Below, one piece after another: positions 18,630-28,007 of a stretch of DNA of 64,000 nt. The stretch is taken from the NCBI GenBank assembly GCA_947493035.1, contig CANLOW010000003.1:124001-188000 (forward strand), given 5' to 3'. Source of the DNA: an uncultured Aquimarina sp. (GTDB lineage Bacteria; Bacteroidota; Bacteroidia; Flavobacteriales; Flavobacteriaceae). Positions within the stretch are counted from its first letter, which is position 1. Each line of letters opens with the position of its first letter. Below the pieces are notes generated by a model. The model had not been told where the DNA came from. It made no database searches and saw only the letters and a list, made by a program, of their open reading frames with translations. The translations under genes and the position numbers were made by a program.

Positions 18630-18840
18630 TCGATTTTAAATACTTTCAAAAATTCAGGCTACAAAAATAAGACTTTATTTTAGGTTATTTGACTGTGAAT
18701 TTGATTGATTTAGGATTATATTCCCCTGATATATTTTGTCTTTTTCTACTAACTGTATCAAATTACGCAAACATCTTAATGCAAAAAATAATTTTTGAAT
18801 CACTAATAGAACAACTCTTAACCCTATTGCTTAGTAACAG

Positions 18841-19011
18841 TACGGATTTTATCCTGGAGGTAAAGTCGAAGGCAAATTTCATCAGATCCCCGCAGATTTT
18901 CTAATTAATAACAAAAATATCATTGAAATTGCTCACTACGGAAATAGTGTTATAGACCATATTTCTATTGAAACGATTTTAAAAATGAATACAGTAAAAG
19001 AAACAGACTAA
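18841..19011 (+). pseudogene. Remnant of an AhpC/TSA (peroxiredoxin-like) gene
   Basis: A reading frame without a start codon, directly after an in-frame TAA, reads YGFYPGGKVEGKFHQIPADF, followed by an IIEIAHYG and DHISIETIL ending. This resembles the C-terminal third of thioredoxin-fold peroxiredoxin-like proteins, with the resolving region but no peroxidatic Cys. The rest of the gene is missing or scrambled across 18690-18840, so this is a decayed fragment. Together with the serB terminator it accounts for the 464-bp gap between the helicase and serB. Confidence 0.6.
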
Positions 19012-19040
19012 ACCTATGAGATACAAAAGTATGGAAAATG

Positions 19041-19069
19041 AAAAAGGGTAACCATTTCTGGCTACCCTT
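19041..19069 (-). terminator. Intrinsic terminator of serB
   Basis: On the minus strand AAGGGTA, GCCA, loop GAAA, TGGT and TACCCTT form a compact stem (19044-19050 with 19063-19069) followed by a run of T. It lies 25 bp past the serB stop. Confidence 0.85.
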
Positions 19070-19093
19070 CACTATTTTATACTAAACTGTTTA

Positions 19094-20311
19094 TTATCCT
19101 AAAATATACTTATCATGGTACCCTAATAAATATAATACACCGTCTAAACCAATACTAGAAATAGAACTTTGCGCATTGTCTTTTACTTTTGGCTTAGCAT
19201 GAAAAGCGATCCCCAAACCAGCTAAATTCAACATAGGTAAATCATTAGCCCCATCACCAACAGCAATAGTTTGTTCTATAGCAATACCTTCTTTTGCCGC
19301 TATTTCTTTTAAAAATTCTGCTTTCTTTTGACCATCAACAATCTCACCTATGTAACCACCTGTAAGCGCTCCATCTTTAATCTCCAATTCATTAGCATGT
19401 ACATAGTCAATTCCTAATTCTTTTTGTAGATAATTTCCAAAATACGTGAACCCCCCTGAAAGGATTGCTGTCTTGTATCCATAGCTCTTTAAAGTGTCAA
19501 TTAACCTTCTTGCTCCTTTAGTAATAGGCAAATTAATAGCTACATTTTGTAGTACTTCTTCACTTAAACCTTTCAGTAAAGACATTCGCTTTTTGAAACT
19601 TTCATTAAAATCAATCTCACCACGCATAGCCGACTCTGTAATTTCAGATACCTGCTCTCCTACTCCAGCTAATTCAGCCAATTCATTAATTACCTCAGTT
19701 TGAATTAAGGTCGAATCCATATCAAAACAAACCAATCGACGGTTTCTTCTATAAATATTATCTTCTTGGAAAGCTATGTCTACATCAAGTTCTCTTGAAA
19801 TCTCCATAAATTTCTCTGTAAACTCAGCCTTGTTTGCTATTTCCCCTCTTACAGATAACTCAATCGATGATCTAGGATAATCATCTTTTTCGATAAGAGA
19901 TAATCTACCTGTTAATCTTTTGATCGAATCTATATTTAATTTCTTTTCAGAAACTACTTTAGTTACTGCTGATATCTGTTCCGCAGAAAGCTTCTCTCCT
20001 AAAAGGGTAATTATATATCTATCTTTCCCTTGTAAACCAACCCAACCTTCGTAGTCCTCAGAAGAAATTGGTTGAAATTTCGCCTTTATATCCAATTCAT
20101 AAGCTCTAAAAAGTAAATCTTTTAGAACTGCTGCCGACTTCTCTCCTGACTCTATTTCAAACAAAATACCTAAGGATAAGGTATCATGAATATTTGCTTG
20201 ACCGATATCTAAAACTTTGGCATCGTATTGAGCCAATACATCTGTCAAAGCAGAGGTTAATCCAGGTTTATCTTGTCCTGAAATATTTAAAAGGAAAATT
20301 TCTTTACTCAT
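19094..20311 (-). CDS. serB: Phosphoserine phosphatase with N-terminal ACT-like domains
   Basis: Final step of serine biosynthesis, dephosphorylating phosphoserine. Residues 1-180 form tandem ACT-like regulatory domains (ISGQDKPGLTSALTDVLAQ at the start), a known extended SerB architecture. The HAD domain starts with CFDMDSTLIQTE, giving nucleophile Asp197 and Asp199. Motif II is AILSGGFTYFG and motifs III/IV KKAEFL and VGDGANDLPML. Length is 405 residues. Serine binding to the ACT part is a likely feedback point. A strong terminator follows. Confidence 0.95.
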   Translation of the reverse strand: MSKEIFLLNISGQDKPGLTSALTDVLAQYDAKVLDIGQANIHDTLSLGILFEIESGEKSAAVLKDLLFRAYELDIKAKFQPISSEDYEGWVGLQGKDRYIITLLGEKLSAEQISAVTKVVSEKKLNIDSIKRLTGRLSLIEKDDYPRSSIELSVRGEIANKAEFTEKFMEISRELDVDIAFQEDNIYRRNRRLVCFDMDSTLIQTEVINELAELAGVGEQVSEITESAMRGEIDFNESFKKRMSLLKGLSEEVLQNVAINLPITKGARRLIDTLKSYGYKTAILSGGFTYFGNYLQKELGIDYVHANELEIKDGALTGGYIGEIVDGQKKAEFLKEIAAKEGIAIEQTIAVGDGANDLPMLNLAGLGIAFHAKPKVKDNAQSSISSIGLDGVLYLLGYHDKYILG

Positions 20312-20376
20312 AGCTATATGTTGCTCAATAAAGGTGTAAAAATGATTATTCTATTTGACTTATGAAAATAAATCGT

Positions 20377-21159
20377 TTAGGAGTTTGCTATTAATTCTGC
20401 TATATCAAGTACAGCAATTTCAGCTTCTTTCTCTTTGTTTTTAACGCCATCGGTAAGCATCGTATTGCAGTAGGGACAACCTGTAGCAATAATATTTGGT
20501 TTAGTCGCCAAAGCATCTTCTGTTCTTAAGATATTAATATCCTTATCCCCTTTTTCAGGTTCTTTAAACATCTGAGCACCACCTGCTCCACAACACAATG
20601 CTGTTTGCTTGTTTCGTTTCATCTCTACAAGATCTGCATTTGTATTTGCTAGCACATTTCTAGGAGCATTATATTCATTATTTGATCTTCCTAAATAGCA
20701 AGGGTCATGAAAAGTGATACGTTTTCCTTTATAGGTATCTCCTTCTACTTTTAGTCTCCCTGACTTTATAAGTTCATCTATAAATTGTGTATGATGCAAT
20801 ACTTCGTAAGTACCTCCAAGATTAGGGTATTCGTTCTTTAGGCAATTAAATGAATGAGGGTCACAGGTTACAATACGTTTCACTTCGTAAGCATTTAATA
20901 TCTCAATATTAGTAACCGCTTGCATTTGAAATAAAAATTCATTTCCAGCTCGTTTAGCGATATCACCAGTACAACTTTCTTCCGTACCTAATACAGCAAA
21001 ATCTACATTTGCTTTATTTAAAATTTTAACGAATGCTCTAGATATTTTTTTAGCTCTATCATCAAAACTTCCTGCAGAACCTACCCAAAATAAAATTTCA
21101 GGTTGTTTGCCTTGTGCAAAACAATCTGCCATTACCGGTACTTTTATTTGTTCACTCAT
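20377..21159 (-). CDS. CCG-domain (Fe-S) oxidoreductase subunit, HdrB/FadF C-terminal-like
   Basis: A 260-residue soluble protein with two cysteine-rich CCG domains. The first holds ESCTGD and CDPHSFNCLKNEYP; the second holds HDPCYLGR, ALCCGAGGAQ and GCPYC. Such domains bind non-cubane 4Fe-4S clusters in HdrB, GlcF and LutA and in the C-terminal part of FadF/ETF:menaquinone oxidoreductases. The gene lies downstream of the membrane cytochrome/ferredoxin gene; the two together equal one full-length FadF. Inference: they carry electrons from ETF (beta-oxidation) to menaquinone. Confidence 0.85.
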   Translation of the reverse strand: MSEQIKVPVMADCFAQGKQPEILFWVGSAGSFDDRAKKISRAFVKILNKANVDFAVLGTEESCTGDIAKRAGNEFLFQMQAVTNIEILNAYEVKRIVTCDPHSFNCLKNEYPNLGGTYEVLHHTQFIDELIKSGRLKVEGDTYKGKRITFHDPCYLGRSNNEYNAPRNVLANTNADLVEMKRNKQTALCCGAGGAQMFKEPEKGDKDINILRTEDALATKPNIIATGCPYCNTMLTDGVKNKEKEAEIAVLDIAELIANS

Positions 21160-21359
21160 AATTGTAGATAGTTAATTGACTTCCTCATCAAAAATATAAA
21201 GAGGTATTCAAAAAATTAGTAAACTACCTCGGGGCTGGCCCTCGAAGCATTTATAAGAATTTTAATTTGAAGGCAATTCTTTAAGAATTATACCCTTTAG
21301 TTGTGTCAATAAAATGAATATCTTTTATCAAAAAGATATTTCTAACTATACTAAATTGA
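21160..21359. other. Spacer with palindromes between the two Fe-S genes
   Basis: This 200-bp gap separates two genes expected to act together. It includes a GC-rich patch at about 21226-21250 in otherwise AT-rich DNA, a GAGGTA/TACCTC pair, the palindrome AATTCTTTAAGAATT (about 21275) and a hairpin AATATC...GATATT (about 21310-21340). No ORF is convincing. It may be a dispersed repeat or a processing site. Confidence 0.4.
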
Positions 21360-22697
21360 CTATTCGTCAACCCAATTTAGTCGATCCATTTGATTGTAAG
21401 GCCAAGGTGCTCCATTATTCTCGATATTAGACATCATACCATTTAGTTCGGTTGGCGCTGCACTTTCTTCCATTACTAAATAACGTCTCATATCCATAAT
21501 TATAGATAAGGGACTGATACTTATCGGACATTCCTCTACACAAGCATTACATGTTGTACACGCCCACAATTCTTCTTTACTTATATAATCGCCTAATAGT
21601 TGTTTTCCATCATCTTTAAATTCTCCTTTATTGGCATCTATATTTTTACCAACCTCTTCCAAGCGATCTCTGGTATCCATCATGATCTTTCTTGGAGATA
21701 ATTTTTTACCGGTGAGATTAGCTGGACAAGATGAAGTACATCTACCGCATTCAGTACAGCTATAGGCATTCATCAATTGTACCCAATTGAGATCTTGAAC
21801 ATCACTAGCTCCAAATTTTGCCGGAGAAATATCATCTGCATTTTCCGCAGGTGCAGCATAAGGGTCTGCCTCAGGGTCCATCATTAACTGAACTTCCTTG
21901 GTCACAGCTTCCAAATTATTCAAATGACCTTTAGGCTTTAAATCTGCATAGTACACATTTGGAAATGCTAAAAGTATATGTAAATGCTTTGAAAAATATA
22001 AGTAATTTAAAAAAGTAAGAATACCAAAAATGTGTAACCACCAGGCTGTTCTTTCCACAATAATTAAAGTTCCTTCGGAAAGACCTTCTAATAATGGATG
22101 AATCAACCAACTACTTATAGGAAAAGCTCCTGCTATACCACCAGGTTTTGCATAATGGTGAGCACCTAAAATCTGTAATTGATAATCAGCTGCATTCATT
22201 GTCAAAAACAACAACATCAATACCACTTCGAAATATAAAATGTTGTTACCATCCTGCTTAGACCAACCTTGTAACGTTACAAAACGTTTTATATTTAATG
22301 CATTTCTTCTTATCCAAAAAATGATTACCGTGGCTAATACTAAAAATGCTAAGGTTTCAAAAACACCTATTAGATAATTATAAAGTCCCCCTAGAGGAAA
22401 AAACACTCGATGGGTACCCAAAATTCCATCAACAATAATCTCTAGTAATTCTATATTAATCAGTATAAAACCTACATATACTATTATATGAAGAATTCCT
22501 GCTATGGGACGCGTAACCATTTTACTTTGTCCTAAAGCTATTCGAATCATATTGGAAAGACGAAGCTTTTTTTGATCAGAACGATCAACGTCTATTCCTA
22601 ATTTTATATTTCTAATTAATTTCTTTACGTTAGAAGCAAAAAACGATACGCCTCCTATTAATAAGAGTGTAAAAATAATGTTAGGGATGTACTTCAT
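21360..22697 (-). CDS. Membrane cytochrome b / 2x4Fe-4S ferredoxin protein, FadF N-terminal-like
   Basis: A 445-residue protein. The N-terminal 270 residues contain about five to six membrane helices of NarI-like type, with His residues suited to b haem (GILHIIVYVGFI, WWLHIFGILTF). The C-terminal part has two ferredoxin motifs, CTECGRCTSSCP and CTTCNACVEECP. This is the membrane half of FadF/EMO-type ETF:menaquinone oxidoreductases; the CCG half is the next gene downstream. It is preceded by mlaD on the same strand with only 8 bp between. Function is inferred from domain composition. Confidence 0.85.
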   Translation of the reverse strand: MKYIPNIIFTLLLIGGVSFFASNVKKLIRNIKLGIDVDRSDQKKLRLSNMIRIALGQSKMVTRPIAGILHIIVYVGFILINIELLEIIVDGILGTHRVFFPLGGLYNYLIGVFETLAFLVLATVIIFWIRRNALNIKRFVTLQGWSKQDGNNILYFEVVLMLLFLTMNAADYQLQILGAHHYAKPGGIAGAFPISSWLIHPLLEGLSEGTLIIVERTAWWLHIFGILTFLNYLYFSKHLHILLAFPNVYYADLKPKGHLNNLEAVTKEVQLMMDPEADPYAAPAENADDISPAKFGASDVQDLNWVQLMNAYSCTECGRCTSSCPANLTGKKLSPRKIMMDTRDRLEEVGKNIDANKGEFKDDGKQLLGDYISKEELWACTTCNACVEECPISISPLSIIMDMRRYLVMEESAAPTELNGMMSNIENNGAPWPYNQMDRLNWVDE

Positions 22698-22705
22698 AAA
22701 TCAAA

Positions 22706-23656
22706 TTACTTTAAAGAATCCTTAGGCTTAGCATAATCTTTATTCTTTTTCCCAAATACAGAAAAATGAACATAACGCTTAGGATTCAATTTCATATCCT
22801 GTAATAATTGGTCTAACTGTTTAGTAGCTCTATCTATATTATCATAGACTTTAGGGTCATTGATAAATTTACCTGCTGTACCTTGACCATTGTTTACTTT
22901 ATTAGTTATAGCTGCTACATCAGCAGACACTTTATTCAAACGATCTGTAATCTCTTTAACCTCAGCTTCAGCTAATTCTTTCGAAAACTGATCCATATTT
23001 GCTGAAGCATTCTTGAAATTAATTAAAGTAGTATTCAAATTATCTTCATTATATGCTATCATGTTATTCATTCTAGCAGAAGTAGATTTAAAAGAATTTA
23101 AAGTCACTGATAAATCAGCTAAAGATTTTGAGATTAAATTAGTGTTTTCAGTATTCAACAAACGATTAATCCCTGTTAAAGTCGTATCCACTTTGGTCAA
23201 TACACGCTCTAATTTAGAAGAAATCGGATCAATCTTACTAGTCAAATCACCTATCATTCCTTCATCTACATCTGATAGAAGTGTTGCTCCACTTTCAGCA
23301 AATGCTGTCGGGTTTTTCTCTGGTATAATTGCTAGTGCTTTTCCTCCGATAAGACTGGCACTATAGATTTGTGCTTTACTTTTAGTTCCAAATTTAAAAT
23401 CGGAATCAATATTAAATGTCACTTTTAGCTTTCCACTGGCATCTGCAAATTCAACATCCTGAATTTTACCTACATGAAAACCATTAATGGTAACCACGGA
23501 AGCATTGTCCAAACCTGCTACATTATCGTAATAAGCATAGAATACTTTATCGTTAGTTAATAGGTTATTTCCTTTTAAAAAGTGGTACCCAAATATTAAT
23601 AATGCAATTGCAGACAAAATAATTAATGCTGCCTTGACTTCTTTCGTAATTCTCAA
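22706..23656 (-). CDS. MlaD/MCE-family protein
   Basis: A 316-residue protein with one N-terminal membrane anchor (IILSAIALLIFGYHFLKG) and an MCE domain (VAGLDNASVVTINGFHVGKI ... IYSASLIGGKALAIIP). A long helical tail follows, rich in N/S/K, ending with YVHFSVFGKK. Such proteins bridge the periplasm for lipid transport with MlaE/MlaF permeases, which are not in the window. The start is TTG 23656: the frame opens only four codons earlier and no ATG or GTG is available, while MRITKEVK fits the family N-terminus. A TATTTTTG element (23680-23687, minus) is placed for a short leader. Confidence 0.88.
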   Translation of the reverse strand: MRITKEVKAALIILSAIALLIFGYHFLKGNNLLTNDKVFYAYYDNVAGLDNASVVTINGFHVGKIQDVEFADASGKLKVTFNIDSDFKFGTKSKAQIYSASLIGGKALAIIPEKNPTAFAESGATLLSDVDEGMIGDLTSKIDPISSKLERVLTKVDTTLTGINRLLNTENTNLISKSLADLSVTLNSFKSTSARMNNMIAYNEDNLNTTLINFKNASANMDQFSKELAEAEVKEITDRLNKVSADVAAITNKVNNGQGTAGKFINDPKVYDNIDRATKQLDQLLQDMKLNPKRYVHFSVFGKKNKDYAKPKDSLK

Positions 23657-23803
23657 AATATAGGCTTATGTATTTCAATCAAAAATAGCAAATATTATAC
23701 GCTTTCCTACATGACACCCCGTACTTTTTAGTCTATCTAAATTAGAGAAACTAGTATATGAATCATTATTTGATTAATTTGCAGTGAAGTCTACCTACTA
23801 CTT

Positions 23804-25405
23804 ATGAAAAACTTATTTCTTTATTTCTTTTTACTATCTACTATAATCTTAGCTCAACGCCCTGATTTATCCGAAGATTTTAACGTTAGTGTCGGAGAAC
23901 CATACAAGCGAGTAAAAACACTTAATGAATATCATTTTCATTATGGGTCGAGAATGCTATCATTAAAAAAAGTAAACAAAAACTTCATACTTGAAAGGCA
24001 CTCTACCGCTACTCTTAATAGAACTCCAAAAAATAAAAGTCTTCCTGAAATAGGTGAATTGATAGGTGTCGAACAATTTGAAGACACTGTAGTGATCTTT
24101 GCTAGAAAGAAAAATCGATTATTAGCACAAAAACTTTTAGTAACTCAACCCAAAGTAAGTCGACCTTTTGTATTTATCAGTGAAAATGAAAATATCGATA
24201 ATGATTTTGGATTTAGTACTAGGTACGGATATGATATTGGAGAACGTATTAATGCATTTGGAATCAAAAAATCTGTTAACGCTTCTAAATTTGTAGTTGT
24301 TAGTAGACAAAAACACAAAACGAATGAAGAATTAGGACTTAGTAGTAACTTGAATATTCATGTTTATCATTCTGACTTTACATTAGACTGGGAAAAAAAT
24401 ATAGCTCTTCCATTCAATAATCGTGAGTTATTGACCGAAGATTTCATGGTAGATGAAAATGGAGATTTCTACATTTTAGCTTCTAAATTTGATGATATTT
24501 CTCTATTAAATAGTCCAAAAAAATTGAACGACGATTATAGTAGCTATGTATTTAAAATAGGAAAAGATGATAGTCAATGGCAAATAGGGAAACTTGATAC
24601 AAATAAAGCCTTAGGCGAATCTGTTTTATTCCAGAACACTAAAAAAGAAGCTGTTGTAGTTGGTTTTTTCTTCGAAAAAGAAGCTAAAGGATATGCGAGC
24701 GGTATATATTCATCAAAAATTAAAAACATTACCTCAAATATCCCTACCACACATCATAATATCCCAATAGATACTATAATTAGTTATGAGAAAAGAAAAG
24801 CTTCTCAGATCGACAAAGGCCAACGCTTTATTGATGACAAAGAAGACCTAGAAGATTTAAGGATCAACAAGGTAATTAGTAATCCTGACGGAAGTTTCAA
24901 TCTATTTGCAGAACAACGCTATGCCGAGCAAAACAGCACCTATCGTAATGGAGTTACCAACGTTTATTATCAACTTTACTACCGAAATGCATATGCTGCT
25001 AAAATAGATGGAGAAGGGAATTTACTTTGGTTTAACCAATTACCTAAAAATCAATTCAGCAATAGAGGAAAGCGCGCTATGTCTTATGTACACCAACAAT
25101 TTGGGGGGCATCATTACTTATTATATTGGGATATGTACCGAAATATCTACAAAAACGTAGGTGACTTTGCCGAATTACTAGAAATGAAAAGACAAGAATA
25201 TTTATTCATTACTTCATTTAAAATTGATGATATAACTGGAGCGGTGACCAAAGATCCTGTGATCAATTCTTTGGACGTTGAAAAACAACGAATTTCTAGT
25301 TTTCAAATGGATAAAATAATGACGCTTAGTGATAAAAAAATAATTCTCGAAGCACATAATGGTAGAGGCAAAAATTACCTGATAAAAATTGAAGGTGCTC
25401 GTTAA
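23804..25405 (+). CDS. Secreted protein of unknown function
   Basis: A 533-residue protein with a clear signal peptide (MKNLFLYFFLLSTIILAQ). I do not recognise the family. It is rich in short beta-strand patterns with aromatic residues, and phrases such as DFMVDENGDFYILASKFDD and KIDGEGNLLWFNQLP resemble blades of a beta-propeller. There is no type IX sorting domain, transmembrane segment or catalytic motif. Its stop codon overlaps the stop of the convergent MG2/plug gene (shared TTAA at 25402-25405), so no terminator separates them. Divergent from mlaD. Confidence 0.7.
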   Translation: MKNLFLYFFLLSTIILAQRPDLSEDFNVSVGEPYKRVKTLNEYHFHYGSRMLSLKKVNKNFILERHSTATLNRTPKNKSLPEIGELIGVEQFEDTVVIFARKKNRLLAQKLLVTQPKVSRPFVFISENENIDNDFGFSTRYGYDIGERINAFGIKKSVNASKFVVVSRQKHKTNEELGLSSNLNIHVYHSDFTLDWEKNIALPFNNRELLTEDFMVDENGDFYILASKFDDISLLNSPKKLNDDYSSYVFKIGKDDSQWQIGKLDTNKALGESVLFQNTKKEAVVVGFFFEKEAKGYASGIYSSKIKNITSNIPTTHHNIPIDTIISYEKRKASQIDKGQRFIDDKEDLEDLRINKVISNPDGSFNLFAEQRYAEQNSTYRNGVTNVYYQLYYRNAYAAKIDGEGNLLWFNQLPKNQFSNRGKRAMSYVHQQFGGHHYLLYWDMYRNIYKNVGDFAELLEMKRQEYLFITSFKIDDITGAVTKDPVINSLDVEKQRISSFQMDKIMTLSDKKIILEAHNGRGKNYLIKIEGAR

Positions 25406-27951
25406 TCGAACACCTCAAATTCTTTCACTACTTGTATAATTTCACCTTTACTAGTAATTCCTTCTACAGATATCTGAAAAACACCTGTTTCATCACTCGT
25501 ATAAAATGCTTGGGTATTATCTTTACTCTTGGCGATTTTCCAATTCGGATTCCAATGGATTACGCTTCTATAATCTGGTTTTAAAAGATCACCTTTACTT
25601 TTCAAGTAATCTACATCAAAAAACTCTTTAGCATTATAAAAAGGTGTCATCAAGATATTTGCTACTCCTTTAATATCAACATCTGTAGATACTATATTGC
25701 CTGAACTTCCTCTTTTTAAATAAATAGCAATTACTCCATCACCACCTAAACCACCATATACGGCTGCATCACCTCCTGATAACACATCAATAAATGAAAC
25801 ATCACTAGCCTGTATATTATTTACAAAATTGATATCACTAATCGCACCATCTAACAAAAATAAAGGACCACTATTTGAAAATGGGTTACCTTGAGAAGAT
25901 TGATCTGGCTCTGCTGAAAAACCAGATGATGCAGAATCCCCTCCCCTAATGCTTACTTGATAATTAGGAAAAGAGCCATTTACCCTAACCCCTGCTATAC
26001 GCCTTAACATATCAATTGCTGTTTGCCCCCCAACACCAGGTAAAGAATCTAGGACTAGACGATGTGTAGGAAATGAATAAGATGCTGGACTATTTTTTAA
26101 AATTTCATTGTAAACATCATTGGTTGTTTTCTTTTTAACTGTTAGTAAGGTTTCAGATAATAAATTTTCTCCATTAAATGTAAAATCAATATCGTCAAAA
26201 AATGCTTTCTTCTTTTGATAACGTTCTAAAAAGGGATTCCCTTCTAAAGTTTGATACTCCGATATCTTAACAATCTTTGGTCTCGGTAATCCTTTATCAA
26301 AAAGTAACACGATATTTTTTTCTTCATTCTTTTTAACCTCTAATAACTTCCCTACTAATAACGTCTCTAAAGTATCCTTCACATTAAAAGGTCCGAAGTG
26401 AAATTTCTCTTTTTGCGATATTGTTTTGACCTCTATTTGTGATGAATTGCCTAAAAAAAACAAATTCGCTTCAATCTTACGATTACTAAACTCTTTGTTT
26501 TTTGCGAAAATTTGTCCAGAAATATTAACTCCTTTCTCTGGAGTAATCTTTTCTTGTTGTTTGTACGAATCTGCCAACAAGCTATCCCAATTAAATCTTC
26601 GCCAACCATGCGTCAACATTAAAGCATCTAATAGGTAACTTCTTTGATATTCTGATTTTGAAGGATCAAAAAATGCGGCTGCATTTGGTATTTCACCTCT
26701 AAGATCAGAGTTTAATAATAACCAACTTTTAATATTATCTCCTTGACCTAAAGGGATTGTTTCCTTAGAGGTTACGGACACGGATGCATCGGCTAAATCA
26801 AATTCTTCACCAAGGTATTCAAAACCGTATTCGACTCTAGACCTTTTTCCTAAGCTCTCTGAATTCAAGTTGAATTTTAACTGACTCTTATTCTCTACAA
26901 AAACAAGACGTTCACTTAATGGCTTACCTGCTGGGTCGAAAAGTGTAAAGTGTACTACTCCACTTGGCATATCATTAGTTACCAACTTCACCCCTTGTTT
27001 CAATCCATCAGCACCAATAGTCTTGGAAAAAATAACGTTTCCACGTTGGTGACCTACAACAAAATGATTAAAAGTAGATTGGTCACTTACCACATTAAGC
27101 GTAATATCCTTTAGGGTCTTAACCAAAGAAAGCTTTTTAACTAATTGCTTTGATAATGGAAGGTCTACTACTTTTTTAGATTTAGCATCTTCAATAATAG
27201 CTTCATACTCTTTACCCTTTTCATATTTTAAATCGACTCTACCTAGACCAAAATCAAAGGTTCTAAAATAAGTGACAATTTTTTGTGATGATTTTTCCCG
27301 TATTGCCCCCTTTACCTTAATACCATTACCAGATTTATCTAACACTTTTATTCCTAAAGCATTATTTTCTCCTTCTAAAATTGCTCCACCTTCAGGGTAA
27401 AAATTAATATCCACTCCCTCTAAATTCATTAAAGATAATTTAGCCTTTTCAGTTAAGTTTTTAAACCTTGGTACTGAATTAACGTCTATGACTGCTGATT
27501 TAGTTTTCGGATTAGATTGTTGAATATAAATTGACTTTCTAAAAATATAAGCTTCATCTTCATTGCGCATGTAATTGGTGTAAGCTCTCAATTGATAATT
27601 ACCACTATCCCATTCTTTAGGTATTTTTATATCTCCAGCAGCACCAATTTCATTATTAGTAATAAATAATTTAGTATCAAAAACAATACTATCCTTCGAG
27701 TTTATAAGATCAACATATAACACATTGCTCTTTTGTGAAGCTTTATGATTAATTGCATTTACCAAATAGCTTTTATACCAAATTGTTTCATCTGTATTAT
27801 AAAAAGGTTTATCCGTATGTAAATATGCCTTCTCAGTATACTCACTTTTTAACTTCTCTAATACATTATTAAAAAGCTCTAACGGTCCATTTTGCGCAGA
27901 AAGTTTTGCAAAGATTAACCAAAAGAGTGAAATCCATTTTATGCTATTCAT
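25402..27951 (-). CDS. MG2-domain protein with TonB-plug-like domain
   Basis: An 849-residue protein with a signal peptide (to about residue 19, KLSAQ). The start TEKAYLHTDKPFYNTDETIWYK is an alpha-2-macroglobulin MG2-like module, followed by several beta-sandwich modules. About residues 650-760 form a TonB-dependent-receptor plug (AIDMLRRIAGVRVNG, SIRGGDS, LFLLDGA, FIDVLSGGDAAVYG, GVIAIYLKRG). There is no beta-barrel, so it cannot be a channel. Such hybrids occur in Bacteroidota beside outer-membrane genes and their role is unclear. The convergent partner overlaps it by 4 bp. Confidence 0.75.
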   Translation of the reverse strand: MNSIKWISLFWLIFAKLSAQNGPLELFNNVLEKLKSEYTEKAYLHTDKPFYNTDETIWYKSYLVNAINHKASQKSNVLYVDLINSKDSIVFDTKLFITNNEIGAAGDIKIPKEWDSGNYQLRAYTNYMRNEDEAYIFRKSIYIQQSNPKTKSAVIDVNSVPRFKNLTEKAKLSLMNLEGVDINFYPEGGAILEGENNALGIKVLDKSGNGIKVKGAIREKSSQKIVTYFRTFDFGLGRVDLKYEKGKEYEAIIEDAKSKKVVDLPLSKQLVKKLSLVKTLKDITLNVVSDQSTFNHFVVGHQRGNVIFSKTIGADGLKQGVKLVTNDMPSGVVHFTLFDPAGKPLSERLVFVENKSQLKFNLNSESLGKRSRVEYGFEYLGEEFDLADASVSVTSKETIPLGQGDNIKSWLLLNSDLRGEIPNAAAFFDPSKSEYQRSYLLDALMLTHGWRRFNWDSLLADSYKQQEKITPEKGVNISGQIFAKNKEFSNRKIEANLFFLGNSSQIEVKTISQKEKFHFGPFNVKDTLETLLVGKLLEVKKNEEKNIVLLFDKGLPRPKIVKISEYQTLEGNPFLERYQKKKAFFDDIDFTFNGENLLSETLLTVKKKTTNDVYNEILKNSPASYSFPTHRLVLDSLPGVGGQTAIDMLRRIAGVRVNGSFPNYQVSIRGGDSASSGFSAEPDQSSQGNPFSNSGPLFLLDGAISDINFVNNIQASDVSFIDVLSGGDAAVYGGLGGDGVIAIYLKRGSSGNIVSTDVDIKGVANILMTPFYNAKEFFDVDYLKSKGDLLKPDYRSVIHWNPNWKIAKSKDNTQAFYTSDETGVFQISVEGITSKGEIIQVVKEFEVFD

Positions 27952-28007
27952 AAATTTACTTTTAAGTGCTGTTCTTCTAGTAAAAAACCATTAATGTACT
28001 ATCTTTT

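Noticed and set aside
18689..18904. 71-codon plus-strand open frame
   Set aside because: Reads out of frame through the peroxiredoxin-like remnant; the recognisable residues are in another frame.
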